Positions 11,888 to 24,522 of a DNA stretch of 64,000 nt are shown one piece after another. Made by a program: the position numbers and the translations under genes. Below the pieces are notes generated by a model, which saw nothing but the letters and a program-made list of their open reading frames with translations, did not search any database and was not told the DNA's origin. This DNA comes from Blastobasis lacticolella (lineage: Eukaryota > Arthropoda > Insecta > Lepidoptera > Blastobasidae), in contig LR990044.1 of assembly GCA_905147135.1 (NCBI GenBank), positions 17,860,122 through 17,924,121 of the forward strand, read 5' to 3'. Each line of letters begins with the position of its first letter. The stretch's first letter is position 1.

Positions 11888-12984
11888 CTGGACAGATTTT
11901 AGTAGATTTGGCTATTATATATTTTTCCAACTACCAAAATAGTAGATTTGTCAACCTCAAGTTGACCGTTCAATTATTAAGTAGAAACATTTGCCATACT
12001 TTTTACTAGGACTAGGTCCCATCACCTGGGCACTTTAGTGGCGTCCCAAACTACTATATTATACTAATAATCTATTCCACAAAACTCCCATTGTTAGTAA
12101 ACAATAGTATCTTAATATAAATAGATAAAAAGGCCGCATCGACAAATGGTTTGTTGACATCGCCATTTATAAACACCCACACAGCGTTCCACGGCTAACT
12201 GCTCTTTGTAATGGCACTTTATTTTTTGATCTTCACGTCTTGTTAACCTTTCCAATGGTCAGTGTATTTTGCATAAATAAATTGAGAATTCAATGGGCAG
12301 TCGGTTAGCTTTGGTTACGTAATTTATGCTTTAGAATGCTTGATTTGTAGGTAGATGAACCTGGTTATGAATGCGCCCGGAGTCCGGTATAGTCCTCTCT
12401 TCCTCTGGTGCTTAATGAAGCTTGCAAGTGAGAGAGTATCTTTATTGTTTATTATTATTTTACTAGTTCCCGTGGGAGCCACATGGAATTTCGAGATAAA
12501 TTAAAGCCTGTGTTATTCTGGGATTGGCTAAATATTGGCTGCAAAAATTCATTAGAATTCGTTAGTAGTAGATTTCGCGATAGAGAAACAAACCATCCTT
12601 CCGAACATCTATTGCAAACTGCAAACTTTCAAACTTTTGCATTGTAGTATACCTACTAGGTTCGGGGATATGATTAGTAGCATAAAAACAGATTTTTTTT
12701 CTCTATGCCTTAGAATAGATAATTTGATGTGCATATTTTTACTCGAGACCTTCACTTAAAACACGTTTTACCAATACTTAACGCTCAGTCTGTAACGTAG
12801 CTGATAAGTTCAGATCCAATATCCTGTGACGAGCTTGGTTATATCTGGAAGTGATTAATGAGGGTAGCTTGACATTTTGATTAGTTTCAAAGGGCGGTGA
12901 AAGGTCGACCGTGGCACTACTAATAGGGCTCTGGGGATACCTACTTATTATTATTAGTTTTGTGACCCATAAACGTTAAAATCA
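11888..12984. other. No gene recognised
   Basis: AT-rich sequence with no supported feature. Confidence 0.35.
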
Positions 12985-13208
12985 GTTTATAAACTAATAA
13001 CAGACGCTCCGAATTGGCTGGAGTCGACCAATCGTCAGTTGCAGTCGATACTATTCCTTACGATGTACAAAGTAAAGTCGCTTTTGGGTACGGGGGACGT
13101 GGTCGGACGTCCGACCAAGGTGGGCTAGCCCGCGCATCCGAAATAATCTAAAGAGCGACATTATTTCTTTATACTCCATCCAAAACGGAACGTCTGTTAC
13201 TAGTTATA
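12985..13208. mobile_element. Foldback MITE copy 1
   Basis: The left end 'aactaataacagacgctcc' and the right end 'ggaacgtctgttactagtt' are inverted repeats. The left part continues 'ggctggagtcgaccaatcgt' and 'agtaaagtcgcttttgggt'. The same sequence occurs at 58622-58855, so this is a genuine family. It is non-coding and probably moved by a transposase encoded elsewhere. Confidence 0.75.
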
Positions 13209-14424
13209 AGTCTGTTTCCTATCGGATAATACTACGATTAGTTTTTAAGACCAACGTCTTAAAGGCTTATCTTAGTACCCATTATCCATTCCGTGAGGAC
13301 TTTTCATAGCATATTAGAATGTCTTTCTTCGCTTTTACCATGTCAAAAGATGAATACATCAATTACACAAAAAATACGGCAATCTGAAACCACCTAAACT
13401 ATGTTATTAGACATCGAGCAACAACAAACCAAACAAAAATATCTCGCAGTAAAACAAAGGCGCCGCCCCATAGATTAATAATTCCCGTAATTACGTACTA
13501 AAGTTAAGGGCCCGGGGCGTACTCTAATCCGCTTTAATGGATCAATTATCGAATGGAAAGCGTCAATCTTACTAAAAGTTTGTTTGGTTTCCAGTCTTGT
13601 TTTATTGGCTGTAAACATTCTACAGATGTGGGTTTAGATTTGCGCATTGGTGGTTTTAGCTTTACCTTACAAGGTAGGTAATATAGCGGGATTTAGCCTC
13701 ATTTTAGTGTCAATATAAATAGTTGAGATGCAGTAAGTACCTATGTACAGACATAAAAGTTAAATACAGCGTTAGGATGTTTTATGACGCAATTTAAATA
13801 AAGTGACTGGGCAAAACGATTCGCAGTGGGTGAAAACTATCTTATGACTCCATAAAACCGACATACAGACAGGCGCAGAAGGCGCCTTTATTTTATACTA
13901 GGTGTATAGACAGATAGACATGTAAAGCTGCACATCGGCCTGTTTCGGGTTGTTATACAAAACGAGTGCGACAATAACACCCTACGCTAAAAGCCGAAAC
14001 GTCACCTGACCCGACAAACGACATCCTGCAGGTATGCGATAAAATACCACCGACCGATTTACGTTCCAGGTAACATACGTTGCGGACTTGCGGTGGCCGT
14101 ACATCGGAGGCAATGCAGTATCGATCCGCTTCTGTGGTCGGTAACTGTATTACCCGGTTTACCCCGGTAACCCCGTCTACGAGGCGCCACCCCACTGCAT
14201 AGCTGTATACTACAGATACTACACGTGTACTACAGCTAGTTGGGGTCCTAGTAACCAAATTGGGTCCCTATTTTGTTTTGAGAGTTACGCGGGGCTCTGC
14301 TTTGCGGTTGTTACAGTATGAAATAGCCACAGAGTCAACTTATAACCACACATTTGTAAGAATAATAATGCTAGATCAGTTAGGTCTAGGTCGATGAAGG
14401 TGAAGGGATAGGTTTACAAGATCA
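13209..14424. other. No gene recognised; GC-rich patch
   Basis: About 13940-14260 is more GC-rich, with an open minus-strand frame of about 100 codons of unusual composition and no recognisable domain. It is probably an unidentified repeat. Confidence 0.35.
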
Positions 14425-14600
14425 TTATTTGACCTGGACTCTTATATGGCAGTGAGACTTGGACTAGGGCGGTATGGAAATGAAGATGCTGCGGTGGATT
14501 TGTGGAGTGGACCCCAGCCCGACACTGGAAGGAGAGGCAGGCAAAAGAAGCGATAGCTAGACATCATTAAGAATGACATGCGTGCCAACAAACTCACCAC
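14425..14600 (+). pseudogene. RTE-type LINE reverse-transcriptase C-terminal fragment
   Basis: Plus-strand translation, crossing frames, gives PGLLYGSETWTRAVW, then EMKMLRWICGV, then a GRQKKR..LDIIKNDMR-like block. These match the conserved order seen downstream of the reverse transcriptase in RTE-type insect LINEs (LLYGSETW, KMLRWMCG, GRPKKRW). Stops and shifts show it is dead. Confidence 0.6.
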
Positions 14601-14970
14601 CACTCACCAAACGGCGAACAAGTCAAATAAACACTTATAGGTCGAACTTTTTCCCAGCAAAAATCAGAGTTCTTTCTATGGTAGAAATTGTGTCCTCTGA
14701 GTGCGGTTTTATATTACGCGCACTTACTTTCCTATTACACTACTGCGTAGTTGGCCCTATAGTTCACATTGTTCGCTAAGTAGAACGCCCGTAAGGACGC
14801 GCGGGTCGAGTTTTACGAGTACTATACGAAACTACGGGGACTGGCCCCGAGTGGTACGAGACTGCGGGTAAAAGGACAAAGCGGGTTAACGAGGGCAACG
14901 TGCGGTATAGAACTTTGTGAGTTTTCTTTGTAGCGTCATGGAGATCGTATTTTTCAAGACTACTAAAACT
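14601..14970. other. Probable continuation of repeat DNA
   Basis: No gene is visible. The sequence joins the RTE remnant to a family A copy. Confidence 0.35.
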
Positions 14971-15228
14971 GGCTGTGTGGTGTGCGGCAGAATAGAATAG
15001 TACTAACCCCACACTCGAGGGTGTCGTACGCGACTACTGTGGTTGAGGCAAAAATCTAGACCCACCGTAGGCTGGAAAATGTGCAGCAACGTCTTCCATT
15101 GTTATATTTATAACATTGATATCTCCAACCCGCCTGCCAAGCGTTGAGATTATAGCAATATCATCCCCTGTCGTGGGTGAGACCCTAAATCCTGCAGTGG
15201 ACTGTTAGGGGCTGTGACGATGACTAAA
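14971..15228 (+). repeat. Family A, near full length, diverged
   Basis: Starts 'ggctgtgtggtgtgcggcag' and ends in 'gcagtggactgttaggggct' followed by 'gtgacgatgac'. All internal blocks are present in order. Numerous substitutions relative to 51299-51553 indicate an older insertion. Confidence 0.75.
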
Positions 15229-15667
15229 ACTGGGCAACTGCGGACATAAGAATTGAACTATGTTTTCATTTCTAATGCAGTACCAAGAACCACGTTCCAA
15301 CTTGTTTTATTAATACCACATCAGGTACTAACGGGCAAGGTACTAACGTAAATAACTAGTGATTAAGTTACATATTAACCCATATCACGAGTTCTTAGTT
15401 TAATATGCTCGATTTCTCGTGAAAAAGGCGTTACATAGTTGTTCTCCGTCTCAGATTGACCCACTAACCCAGACTCTACAAAGTATTTAATAGAGCAAAG
15501 AAATTAAATGAATGAACATCTAATGGGGCGATACCTGTAGATTTTAGTTGTACAGAGACAAGCTTGTTAATTTTGTAAAGATCGTCTTTGACAGTGACTC
15601 AGCTGTTCTGTCTGTTGTATAATAAACTGATGCATGGACATAACCCAGAAAAAGTCATCGAACATTG
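15229..15667. other. No gene recognised
   Basis: AT-rich sequence without a supported feature. Confidence 0.35.
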
Positions 15668-15752
15668 CAACACTGGGGATTGGGAATCAAACTCACGAGT
15701 TCTCGCTCACGAGGCCAATCCACTTGCCATTAGGCTACCGACGCTCCCTCAA
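15668..15752 (-). repeat. tRNA-like SINE head, isolated (family B type)
   Basis: On the minus strand this reads 'gagcgtcggtagcctaatgg' and later 'gtgagcgagaactcgtgagt' and 'ttgattcccaatcccc', i.e. the A-box and B-box order of the family B head. The body is missing or too decayed to see. Confidence 0.5.
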
Positions 15753-16089
15753 AATTTGAGGTTTAGCATCAAATATTTACCCGAAACCCTAATATTGTGT
15801 TTTATGTTTCAAATAACTCTGAGTTTTTCAGAAATATCAGCATACCAACTACAGTACAGGTATCTGCATAGTCGCTAATCATTTAATGCTTGCTCAATCA
15901 TCCACAATAGGAACTTGTTATTCGAACAAAGTGCATTGTAATGGATAACGGCGTACGCATCGGAGATGCCTCGATTATATTCATTACATTCTACGCTGGA
16001 GATAAAAGATAATTATCTATTTAACTACACGAGCTTTATCCACTCTTGAAAGCTAACAGTACACGTCTGATCTTGATGGTTGTAACGGA

Positions 16090-16405
16090 GTGTTTTCTCG
16101 CACGTTTATGGAGCAAGCTGTTTACCGGCATTGTGCCATTGATCTGGCGAAAAGACAGTGTGGTAGACAGCCATTACTGTTGTATAATGCCCATACAACA
16201 GTAATGGCTATCTACCACATACAATATAGTTGTGAAATTACAGGCATGAGACATTTCATATTAGTCCTCAATGTGACAACGGTCAACGCAGTTGCGGTTC
16301 TGCATTTTTGTTGCCTGCAAATGTATGAATTGTAGATGTTTTGGGCGACAGTTACCATTTACCATCAGGGGGCTGTCGGCTCGTTTCTCACTGAATGGCA
16401 TAAAA
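16090..16405 (+). repeat. SINE family C, carrying an internal hairpin
   Basis: Family C blocks are present: 'aaattacaggcatgagacat' then 'ttagtcctcaatgtgacaac', a 'gcatttttgttgcctgcaa' block, and the terminal 'gggcgacagttaccatttac' block ahead of an A-rich end. The 5' part is replaced by a 61-nt hairpin (separate entry). Confidence 0.65.
16159..16219. repeat. 61-nt near-perfect hairpin
   Basis: Arms at 16159-16184 and 16194-16219 (26 bp each, a single mismatch) flank a 9-base loop 'taatgccca'. The left arm begins 'tgtggtagacagccattact'. The size and pairing fit a pre-miRNA or a tiny foldback insertion. The position inside a SINE favours the latter. Confidence 0.7.
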
Positions 16406-17264
16406 AAAAGTATTTATGTAGGGCAAAGCTTTGGCGATATCATCCCCGTACTGGCAGATAAAATGTAGGCTTACTCTTCTTTTTCTGCGGGATTAAGCAA
16501 TCTCCCTAACTAATTTAAACAAAATCGTCCAGTCGAAATGCAAATCTGCCATCAGACACATATAAAAATTTTGCAAGACTTGGTCACTACGAATTAGTCT
16601 AAGTTAACTTTATTGCGCTTTTTCTACAGATTTATAATTGATATTCTCCAATCGTTTTTGCTCAGTATGATTATCTTAGGTGATTTGGTCTTGTTGAACG
16701 TTAATACCATTACATACGACATGCAACAACATCCTCGGAATAAAACATTGGCTTATAATTATGCCGGCTTTGTATTATAGGGCACACTCGGAAATACTAC
16801 TTACTGTGACTACTTATCAACACAATAGGTTAAAATAAACCTATCGCGGTTTGTGCTCTGCATCCGAGATCCGAGAAAGAATTCGTGTCGCCTGATATAA
16901 CGAACCCATTATGCAAGCGGGGAGGATTCAAATTTAGAATTTTATATCAGCCGCGTTCGTTCTACTCGTGTTTTTACTTTTTTAATTTCGCGCTCGTCGC
17001 GATGTCACTAACCGGGGCCAGTGAATGGGGACGACGCGAATAGCACTCCCTGTGATAGGGAGCATCTTTGGGATTAACTGATGTTTAAAATTAGACGATA
17101 TTAATAAAAAAAAACCGCGATGGGGCGACGACACGGTGGGGTTTGGCGATGTTTGGCGATTTTGGCGTTTATTGCTGAATTATGTTCCTAAGATATATAG
17201 AGGTAGAGTTAAGTATAGGTACCTACTATTGGCTATATTTATATTTTTATACCATATTAATATA
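16406..17264. other. No gene recognised
   Basis: Nothing supported. A small GC-rich patch near 16980-17050 has no frame. Confidence 0.35.
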
Positions 17265-17440
17265 GGCTGTGTGGTGTCCGGCAGAGTAGAATAGCACCAA
17301 CCCCTTACACACGTGGGTGTCGTACAAGAGCACTAACGTTTTCGAGGCAGAAGTTCTGAAGTCTCTATAGGCTGGAAAATGGGCTGCAGCTTTTTCCATT
17401 CCTTTATTTACATCACAGTTATCTTCTACCCGCCTACCAC
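17265..17440 (+). repeat. Family A, 3'-truncated
   Basis: Begins 'ggctgtgtggtgtccggcag', followed by the 'gtagaatagcaccaacccct' block, and ends after 'cccgcctaccac'. The final third of the element is missing. Confidence 0.7.
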
Positions 17441-19064
17441 CTATCTCTAATCTACAATTATGAAATTTGGCAAGAAATACGGTTTTTAAGCTCAAGTAAA
17501 GTGGGAATATGTCATAAAAGGACATATACATTTTGTGCTACATTTTTCATACAATTTCCTAAGAAATGGGTGTTTTATCGGCGGTCACTATCGAGAGTGT
17601 GTTGCTCGTAAACGGTTGGGAATTTGAAAAAGTTGTGGAGAATTTTACAAGCTTTCATTCGGTAAAATAACACTTTTTTACGACGCACCGTTTTAGAGAT
17701 TAGTAAGTGACCCAATAAAACGTCGCTTTTTATAGATATTGCTAAGCCTGTGATAGCACCCCGAGGTTGAAAACCTGGATTTATCCTAGATTTGTTCTAG
17801 CTAATTAAAATTAACTAGCTACTTACATTAAAATCTTCAAAAATAACTTCACTAAAGTGGCGCATATATGAACTTAAAATTTAACTTTAGTTTACAATAA
17901 TCGAATCGAACATACCTAGACGCAAAAGAAGGATAAATGTCTGGTTTTACTTATACATAACGCGGTTCATTTGTCAGTCTCTGCTGATATTTTACGGCAA
18001 ACGAGGATAGTAAACTCCACTAAAGTCAAGTCGAGAGAGTCAATAAACTGCATGTACAAAGGAAAAAATTTAAAAGCTGACGTAAAAAGCCAAGTAGACA
18101 AGCGGCAAAATGAGCAGTTATTTTTTTTTCTTAAAAACTCCATAAAGATAACACGAGCCTGGCAGTAAAGCGCACTCCACGTGCCCCAGAGCGCATAGTC
18201 TGTGGCATAGCGGCCCTCGAAATAGAACGTGTTTGTTTTCTTTTTTTTTTTCTTTTAGAAAGCAGGTGCGATGGGATACTGGCAGGTAGTAGACTAACCT
18301 TATAGCCCACTTCCTTCATAAAAAAAGATTTAAAAATAAAAGGTGTATCCTTCTAATGGGGAGGTGTTGAATTTGGGGGCGAAGTTTTTTAAACGTCCGA
18401 CGGTTTTAAACGACTTTGGGTTACTTTTCGATGGGATGGTAGCGTAATATAATGGGCTATTTTAACGTCACCCATACCACCTATTTCCTATAACTCTGTA
18501 AAGGTTTTCTAATAAGACTAACACAAACATTTTGAAGATTAAATTAAGACTTTATGGAATAGCAGTTTTATAGCTTCTCAGTTTACTCTCCATAGAAATT
18601 TTACCTTTATTTTAAAGACCGAACGACCGCTGAGATATCGAACTTCGCTTAATAAGGATCTTTTCTTCAAAAGATTAATGATACAAAATTCTTCGAGTTT
18701 AATACTATTCGTCATTATGAAGTTGTTCTTTCGCTTCTGGTTCCCATTTAAAACGATGATACGGTAGAAATGGTTATGAATAGACCACATCATACTAAGG
18801 AGTGTAAAGTTTGTTTGTATGAATTTTTTTAGATAGTCGTTTTATGGTTAGATTTGATAGTCGGCCGTCAAGACTTACGACCACGTGTTATTGTATCTAA
18901 ATGCTGCATCAATGAATACTCATTGTTGGCACCGGTAACTTACCTGAAATAAAGAAAAGACTTTGTTAACACATTTACAAAAAATAAGTACATATTCCGT
19001 AATAAAAGGCGTAGGGAAGTTAAGTTCATCCAGGATATCCAGTTGGTAAGTAATATTCAATATA
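17441..19064. other. No gene recognised
   Basis: AT-rich sequence. Several frames of 60-70 codons with no recognisable content. A T-rich run lies at 18238-18258. Confidence 0.35.
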
Positions 19065-19642
19065 CTGGGTGGCGCAAAAGTACTGGCATTATAGAAATTA
19101 CTTATAATTTTTTTAAATGGCATCTCCGGTCGTCCTGATATTGAAAATTGTGTAGTAAACAAATGTAAAATACACCAAAAATAAATACGGACTGTTTCAC
19201 GCCCCAATAATGTAGAATACAACACTATGGACTTAGTGAGGGACACTTTTCCAGGCCGTGTTATCTACCGTTTTGATAATTTGCCTTGGCCTGCAAGATC
19301 CCCCGATCTGACCTGTCCATACAAATTCCTTAGGGGTTATTTGAAATCTCTGGTGTATGTAAGCAAGCCACAGACTCTGGCAGCCTTAAAAGTAAACATT
19401 CAGGAAGAAATAAGAAACATATCGCCGGAAGTGTGACAAAAAGTTATGGAAAAATGACATAAATAGGGCTCAAATGTGCATCAACTCTGGAGGTCACCAT
19501 TTCATCATTTTTCATTACACATTTTTTTGGGATAAAATATCATAGCCCAAGTTTATTTATAGAAAAAACGAATCATAGTTTTTTAATTTAGATAAGATAT
19601 TGTAGCTGAACCAAATAATGCATTTACTTTAGCGCCACCCAG
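19065..19642 (+). mobile_element. Internally deleted mariner-type transposon
   Basis: The ends are inverted repeats 'ctgggtggcgcaaaagta' (19065-19082) and its near-perfect complement ending at 19642 (one mismatch in 18), flanked on each side by TA, the Tc1/mariner target duplication. Only the C-terminal part of the transposase remains (19227-19436), including FPGRVIYRF and the RSPDLT block. In that block the usual third catalytic Asp (xDFFLWG in relatives) is replaced by Tyr (CPYKFLRG). Full elements are about 1.3 kb, so roughly half is gone. It is not autonomous. Confidence 0.85.
19227..19436 (+). pseudogene. Mariner transposase C-terminal remnant
   Basis: A 69-codon frame encodes the C-terminal part of the DDE/D catalytic domain. 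It has a WPARSPDLT motif, then FLRGYLKSLVYVSKPQTL, then an EEIRNISPEV helix, in the order of mariner-type transposases. The N-terminal DNA-binding region and the first two catalytic Asp residues are deleted, and the third is substituted. The frame ends in TGA, short of the usual last 25 or so residues. It is non-functional as a transposase. Confidence 0.75.
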
Positions 19643-22076
19643 TAGTATAACTCGTACCTTCTCTAGTACGTACACAATTAGTAATGTTAGAGAGATTTTA
19701 ACTTTTAGATTGTGGCCTGTAATGAAAAAGTCAAATAAAACAGAGACACTTGTATAAAGAGTAAATATACCCAAAAGTGAGACACTCCAATTGAGACACT
19801 GTGTCACTTCTGTGCGTGGAAACTAACTAAGTACCGTACGGCCATTACCAAAACTGTAAGACAAGAACAAACACAATTTTAACGGCAAGCATTGCGTACC
19901 TGCGACGCTTAAATTCTCTCAGGATTTTTCCCACGTTTATGTGAATTGTTGATGATATCTTTTAGGAAGTTTGGAGTTGATGGTAGGAAACTTGGTTCAT
20001 GTAATGAAAGTCAGTAATCTCTGTGTGATTTTGCATAACGCGATGGTATTGTCAGTCGGGAGGTAAACGACGTTATCATTATCATCATCATCATCAGTCT
20101 ATTTCCGCCCTACGGTTAGGAGATATATCTAGGAAAACCTCGTTAATCAAGAAATGTCTTTATGCGTATATTTTCTCACGATTTTTCCTTTAAAGTAAAA
20201 GTTTGTGGCATACCCATATGAGTATATGGTGTAACAGACAATAAAATGTAGCTAATAATAGCTATAAAGGTTTGAGTGCGTCACGCTTTGATCAAAGGCG
20301 TTACGGAGTACCGAAACCTTTTAAATGTGTCAATTGTTGATTGCAGATAAACTCACAGCTATAAGTATGTTTGAGTTTATCTAATTATGCGTGTGCGTGG
20401 TAGCTTAGATATTGGTTAAAAGTACAAAGTAATTGTCAAACACCCCTATTCACAAACACTATCTAGTAACTGCTAAGTGAACGCAATCCGTTCAATAGAT
20501 ACGGTTCTATGATTGGTCAAATTCGATTGCCATCGCATAGTGTCGATCGCCACTTTGTGGCGACTTAAGTATTGTCAGAAGCCTGTGACCATGAGATGAG
20601 ACTTCATAGTAACGTTTTAACGGGTGTTTGTTTTCTTTACACTAGTAAGCTATAAGTAATGAGAATCAATCATATGGTAGAATTTTTTAGATTTGTTGAT
20701 ATAATCTGAACGCATTTTCATAGCAATGGAACCTGGTGAAAGAATTTTTGAAGTCCATTTAGAAATTCCTTAGTTATATGGGTTTAAAGGAATGTCGAGC
20801 GCAATGAAATATGTGCTATTTAAGTGTTTCTTAAGGTTTACCCGGAATGACGTCATCAGATATGCCAAAATCACAGTGTCACGCAAAATCACGCATATAT
20901 TTTCTATGGTTTAAGAGATTTTGTGAAAAGTTCTTCACACATACAGCTAATGGAAAAGAAAATAAACAAAAATCGTGGCTGATCCTCATTCCCCAACACG
21001 TTCCTATTCGGCGAAAAATACATTCCTCAATACAGTATATCTATCTTGCATCTGCAACAGCTGCTCTGTGTTTACACTTATCTAATCTAAGCTAAGCGTA
21101 TAAACACGCGTTCGATTACGTAAGTATACCACATTTTGTCCATACACATATCGACGCCTACGCAAGGTCGTTGCGAAGCCTCCACTGAGATTTACTTTAG
21201 ACGTTGAAGCCGTGATTTTATTTGATTTAACTGTAGGCCAGATGACTATTTGAATGATCGAAGCCGCTTTGTAAATACGGATGAGTACAATAACATTGTG
21301 AGTAGCTACAAAATAAACATTCAGCTTCTGGTATACAAACGGCTGTGTCATTTCGTCGAACGAAAATAGTTACGTGTTAGGCGGTGTTAGCAATATTTAG
21401 TAATGGGTAGCGTGTAATTACATAGAATAGATGAAAAAATCTGCACTGATAGATTAAATATCAATGACAATACAGACTGAAATAGTCTCTGCTCCCTATT
21501 GCATAGTGCGTTTCAAAGGAGAGTACGACATCTTAGTTTAATGAAAAACTGTATAGTACCTAAAGTCAGTATAAAAACATAAGATCTATATTTAGTCTAT
21601 ATGGTGCTTTATTTCTACGTGAAACAAAGAAGCTATTTTTACTTTCATAATCTTAAACAAAGTCGCTATATAGGGGTAGGTATGCTCCTGCACCTTTTTC
21701 CATTTTGATCATCATTCTTATTGACCGCCCATGTCAACCCACTGTACCTACTTATTGTATACTTTTCATCATCAATTGATTGAACCACGAGAAGGCTTCA
21801 CATAGGTTGTATTGCCGAAGGGGATGGTCACTAGTATTAAGTAGTAGATTCCTCGTGATCGATATATATGACAGTCAGATAGGTACGTCCCACGCGTATT
21901 GCAATATAGGCCAATATTTTACCAGCGTAGTTGCTTACGCAATTGCACTGATTGTAGTGGACACTGACACTGTAAACGCAAAATGGGTCGCCGATACGTC
22001 CCAGGGAGCTGAACTGAGCTTCTGCATTATTCATTTCATTCTGCCAGAGTGTTAACGACGCCTATTTGTCACTCGA
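19643..22076. other. No gene recognised
   Basis: AT-rich. About 20420-20640 has weak inverted similarity at its ends ('aacacccctattc' / 'aacgggtgttt') and could be an old MITE. Frames at 20847-21095 and 21780-22055 resemble nothing known to me. Confidence 0.35.
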
Positions 22077-22135
22077 CTTTTTGAAGTTCTGTTACGGCCT
22101 TGCGGTTGAGAATTGCGGGTTCGAATGTAGGGCAC
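22077..22135 (+). repeat. Possible tRNA-like SINE head
   Basis: 'gcgggttcgaatgtagggc' is a B-box-like sequence preceded by a degenerate A-box region. No family body follows, so this is a weak call. Confidence 0.3.
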
Positions 22136-23656
22136 TTTGCGGGATAATTTAGACATTATCAACAATAATTAGTAGGTAATCTCAATTTGTTTGTAGTACC
22201 TAGTTATAAAATTAGGTCTGATTTCACGTTTCATCATCACAGCACATAATGTGTGAAATCAAATGCCGGAGAAAATCCATTGGTCGTTTCGGTTCACGGG
22301 CCAAAACCAAACCGAACCGAAACTCCTGAACACTCGTTTGGAGGAGTGTAGTGTTCCCTCTGGACCATAAAAACCAAAAACCAAACCCTTGTAAAGTTAA
22401 ACCTAGACAGTTATAGTGCCAATTCTAGGTTAAGTGGGTAGGTAGTACCTGGCACCGAAACGAATCAATATGACTGCTAAACTGCGTCTAAGGTCAGGGT
22501 TAAGCTGCGTAAGAATAGGTACCTACAAAGTATCACTTCGTAACGAAGTATTAAGACCTACCTATTTACGGAAACCTATTTAGCACACTATTTACTAATA
22601 GGTACCTATTCTGGGCTATTTTGTTAAGTATTTTTTTCTTCCCCCGCGATTTCCACTGGGTTTAAGACTTTTTTCTTCAATGGATTCAAAATGTAGCTTT
22701 AAAATGATTATTTGAAAATACATATAATTATTATATATTTTGAAATACTTCTTTTACTTCTAGATTCTTGAATGCGAAATAATTTAAGCTTGGACTGTTA
22801 GACCTATGTCCTAAAGTACCAAATCCTTATAATTACTTGGCTCGCACTTTACAAATACACAACAAGTTTTATATTTTGTAAGAGGTATAAGCTCACTTAC
22901 TGATTAATTCCTGAACGTGGACTCATGAGTCAAATCATTAGAATATCTTTCAATAATTTTACGAGAGCACTAATAAGATAATAGAGATAATAAGGTTACC
23001 CAAGCAGTCATTCAAAGAATTAGTCATTATTATCCGACGTATTTACAAAATAGGCCAGTGCTTTTGACGGCACCGATTTACCTATATTTTATGTTTGTGA
23101 ACTAGAACACTTTGGCATGACGTAGGTACTTACTAGGTTAGTGAATTGTTATGGGCCAAGAACACACTTTTCAGTATATTTTATATATATACTGGACGAA
23201 CTGAATTGACTGACTATTAATTTAAAAATAAAAGTTTTTTTAATACATACCTAGCAGCCAACGAGCAGACAGGCTTCAGGAATAGCACCTGATATGAACT
23301 TTCAAAGAGATTTCTCACTAAAATAGTCATTTGTAAAATATTTAACTCAGTTTGCAGATTAAATACAAACCAAAATGAATTATAGATATTACGTACAAAA
23401 TTGGAAATCGCTTGGAAAGTTATAAATTTGATCCGGCCCGAAGGACCACTAAATTGTTTCTGAACGCCCGCTTTCTCTGATCCAATAGCCGACTCAGCTA
23501 GACATCATACAATGGTCTCGTCTTGTTTGTATACAAACGCGATTGGAAATCGGAATGATTGACGGGACGACTAGGTACATGTTACGTCAAACCGATCGAC
23601 AGATTACGCATGCTGTTTAGCCGGATTATCATTTCAATAAACACAATACTAATTGT
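22136..23656. other. No gene recognised
   Basis: AT-rich. It contains a 10-bp perfect inverted repeat 'gtttcggttc'/'gaaccgaaac' near 22289-22322. Confidence 0.35.
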
Positions 23657-23818
23657 GGTGTCCGGAAGAGTAGAATAGCACCGACCCCTTACACTCGTGA
23701 GTGACGTATAAGGCGACTAATGTTTTCGAAGCAAAAGATCTAGAGTCTCCGTAGGCTGGAAAATGGGCAGCAGTGTTTTCATTGTTATATTTATAATACT
23801 ACGATCTCCAACTCCTGA
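23657..23818 (+). repeat. Family A, 3'-truncated
   Basis: Plus-strand copy from 'gtggtgtccggaagagtaga' to 'ctacgatctccaactcctg', lacking the last third, like the copy at 17265. Confidence 0.7.
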
Positions 23819-23989
23819 CACGTTCACTGACTTCTGAAAGGTACTTACTTCGATATAATACTCATTTCATTATATTCTCTCGCTGGGCTTTGAGCCTCCG
23901 CACTAGGCTGGCAGTTTGAATACTCTTAGAGAACCTACTATTAACATCGACTTGAGAGTTAAGGAAGATTGTAGCCTGATGGAGGGCTG

Positions 23990-24275
23990 AGAATCAGGTA
24001 GTAGGACCATACAAAGCCTGAGGAGTCCGCCTGGGGAAGTACCACCGTCTTATCTACTCGTATTTCTGCCGCCGAGCAACAATGCTTGCATTGTTGTGTT
24101 CCGGTTTGAAGGATGAGGTAGCCAGCGAAAGTACAGGCATCAGGCATTTCATTTTAGTCCTCACAGTGACAACGCACCTGCGGTTATGCGTTTTTGTTAC
24201 CTGCAACTGTATATGATATGGGCGACAAATACTCTGTTAGTCTGCTCGTTTATCACCGAATAACGTAAAAAAAAT
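23990..24275 (+). repeat. SINE family C, nearly complete body
   Basis: Body blocks in order: 'tatttctgccgccgagcaac', 'attgttgtgttccggtttga', 'ggtagccagcgaaagtacag', 'ttagtcctcacagtgacaac' and a 'gggcgaca' block ahead of an A-rich tail. It is the clearest family C copy in the window and serves as the reference. Confidence 0.7.
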
Positions 24276-24522
24276 GTCCCTGCTGGTACGACGACATGCG
24301 GTTTCTATAGTTTTGCTGTCAAACGCTTATACAATGTGCGCTAGCGCACATAACGCGCATAGCGTAGGAATGTGGGCGTCTCGCCCTTGACACGCCTAAT
24401 TTATGTTATGCAGAAGAACATATCGGAATGCAATCCTCAAATACAACTGTTTATCGACGTGTTGAAGTTCCGATTAGATTCGGCTGTGAAGTGTATCCTA
24501 ACTGTTGTGTATGAGTACATCT

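Noticed and set aside
13953..14258. A 101-codon minus-strand frame in a GC-rich patch
   Set aside because: No recognisable domain. The absence of stops is explained by GC content, and flanking DNA is repeat-derived.
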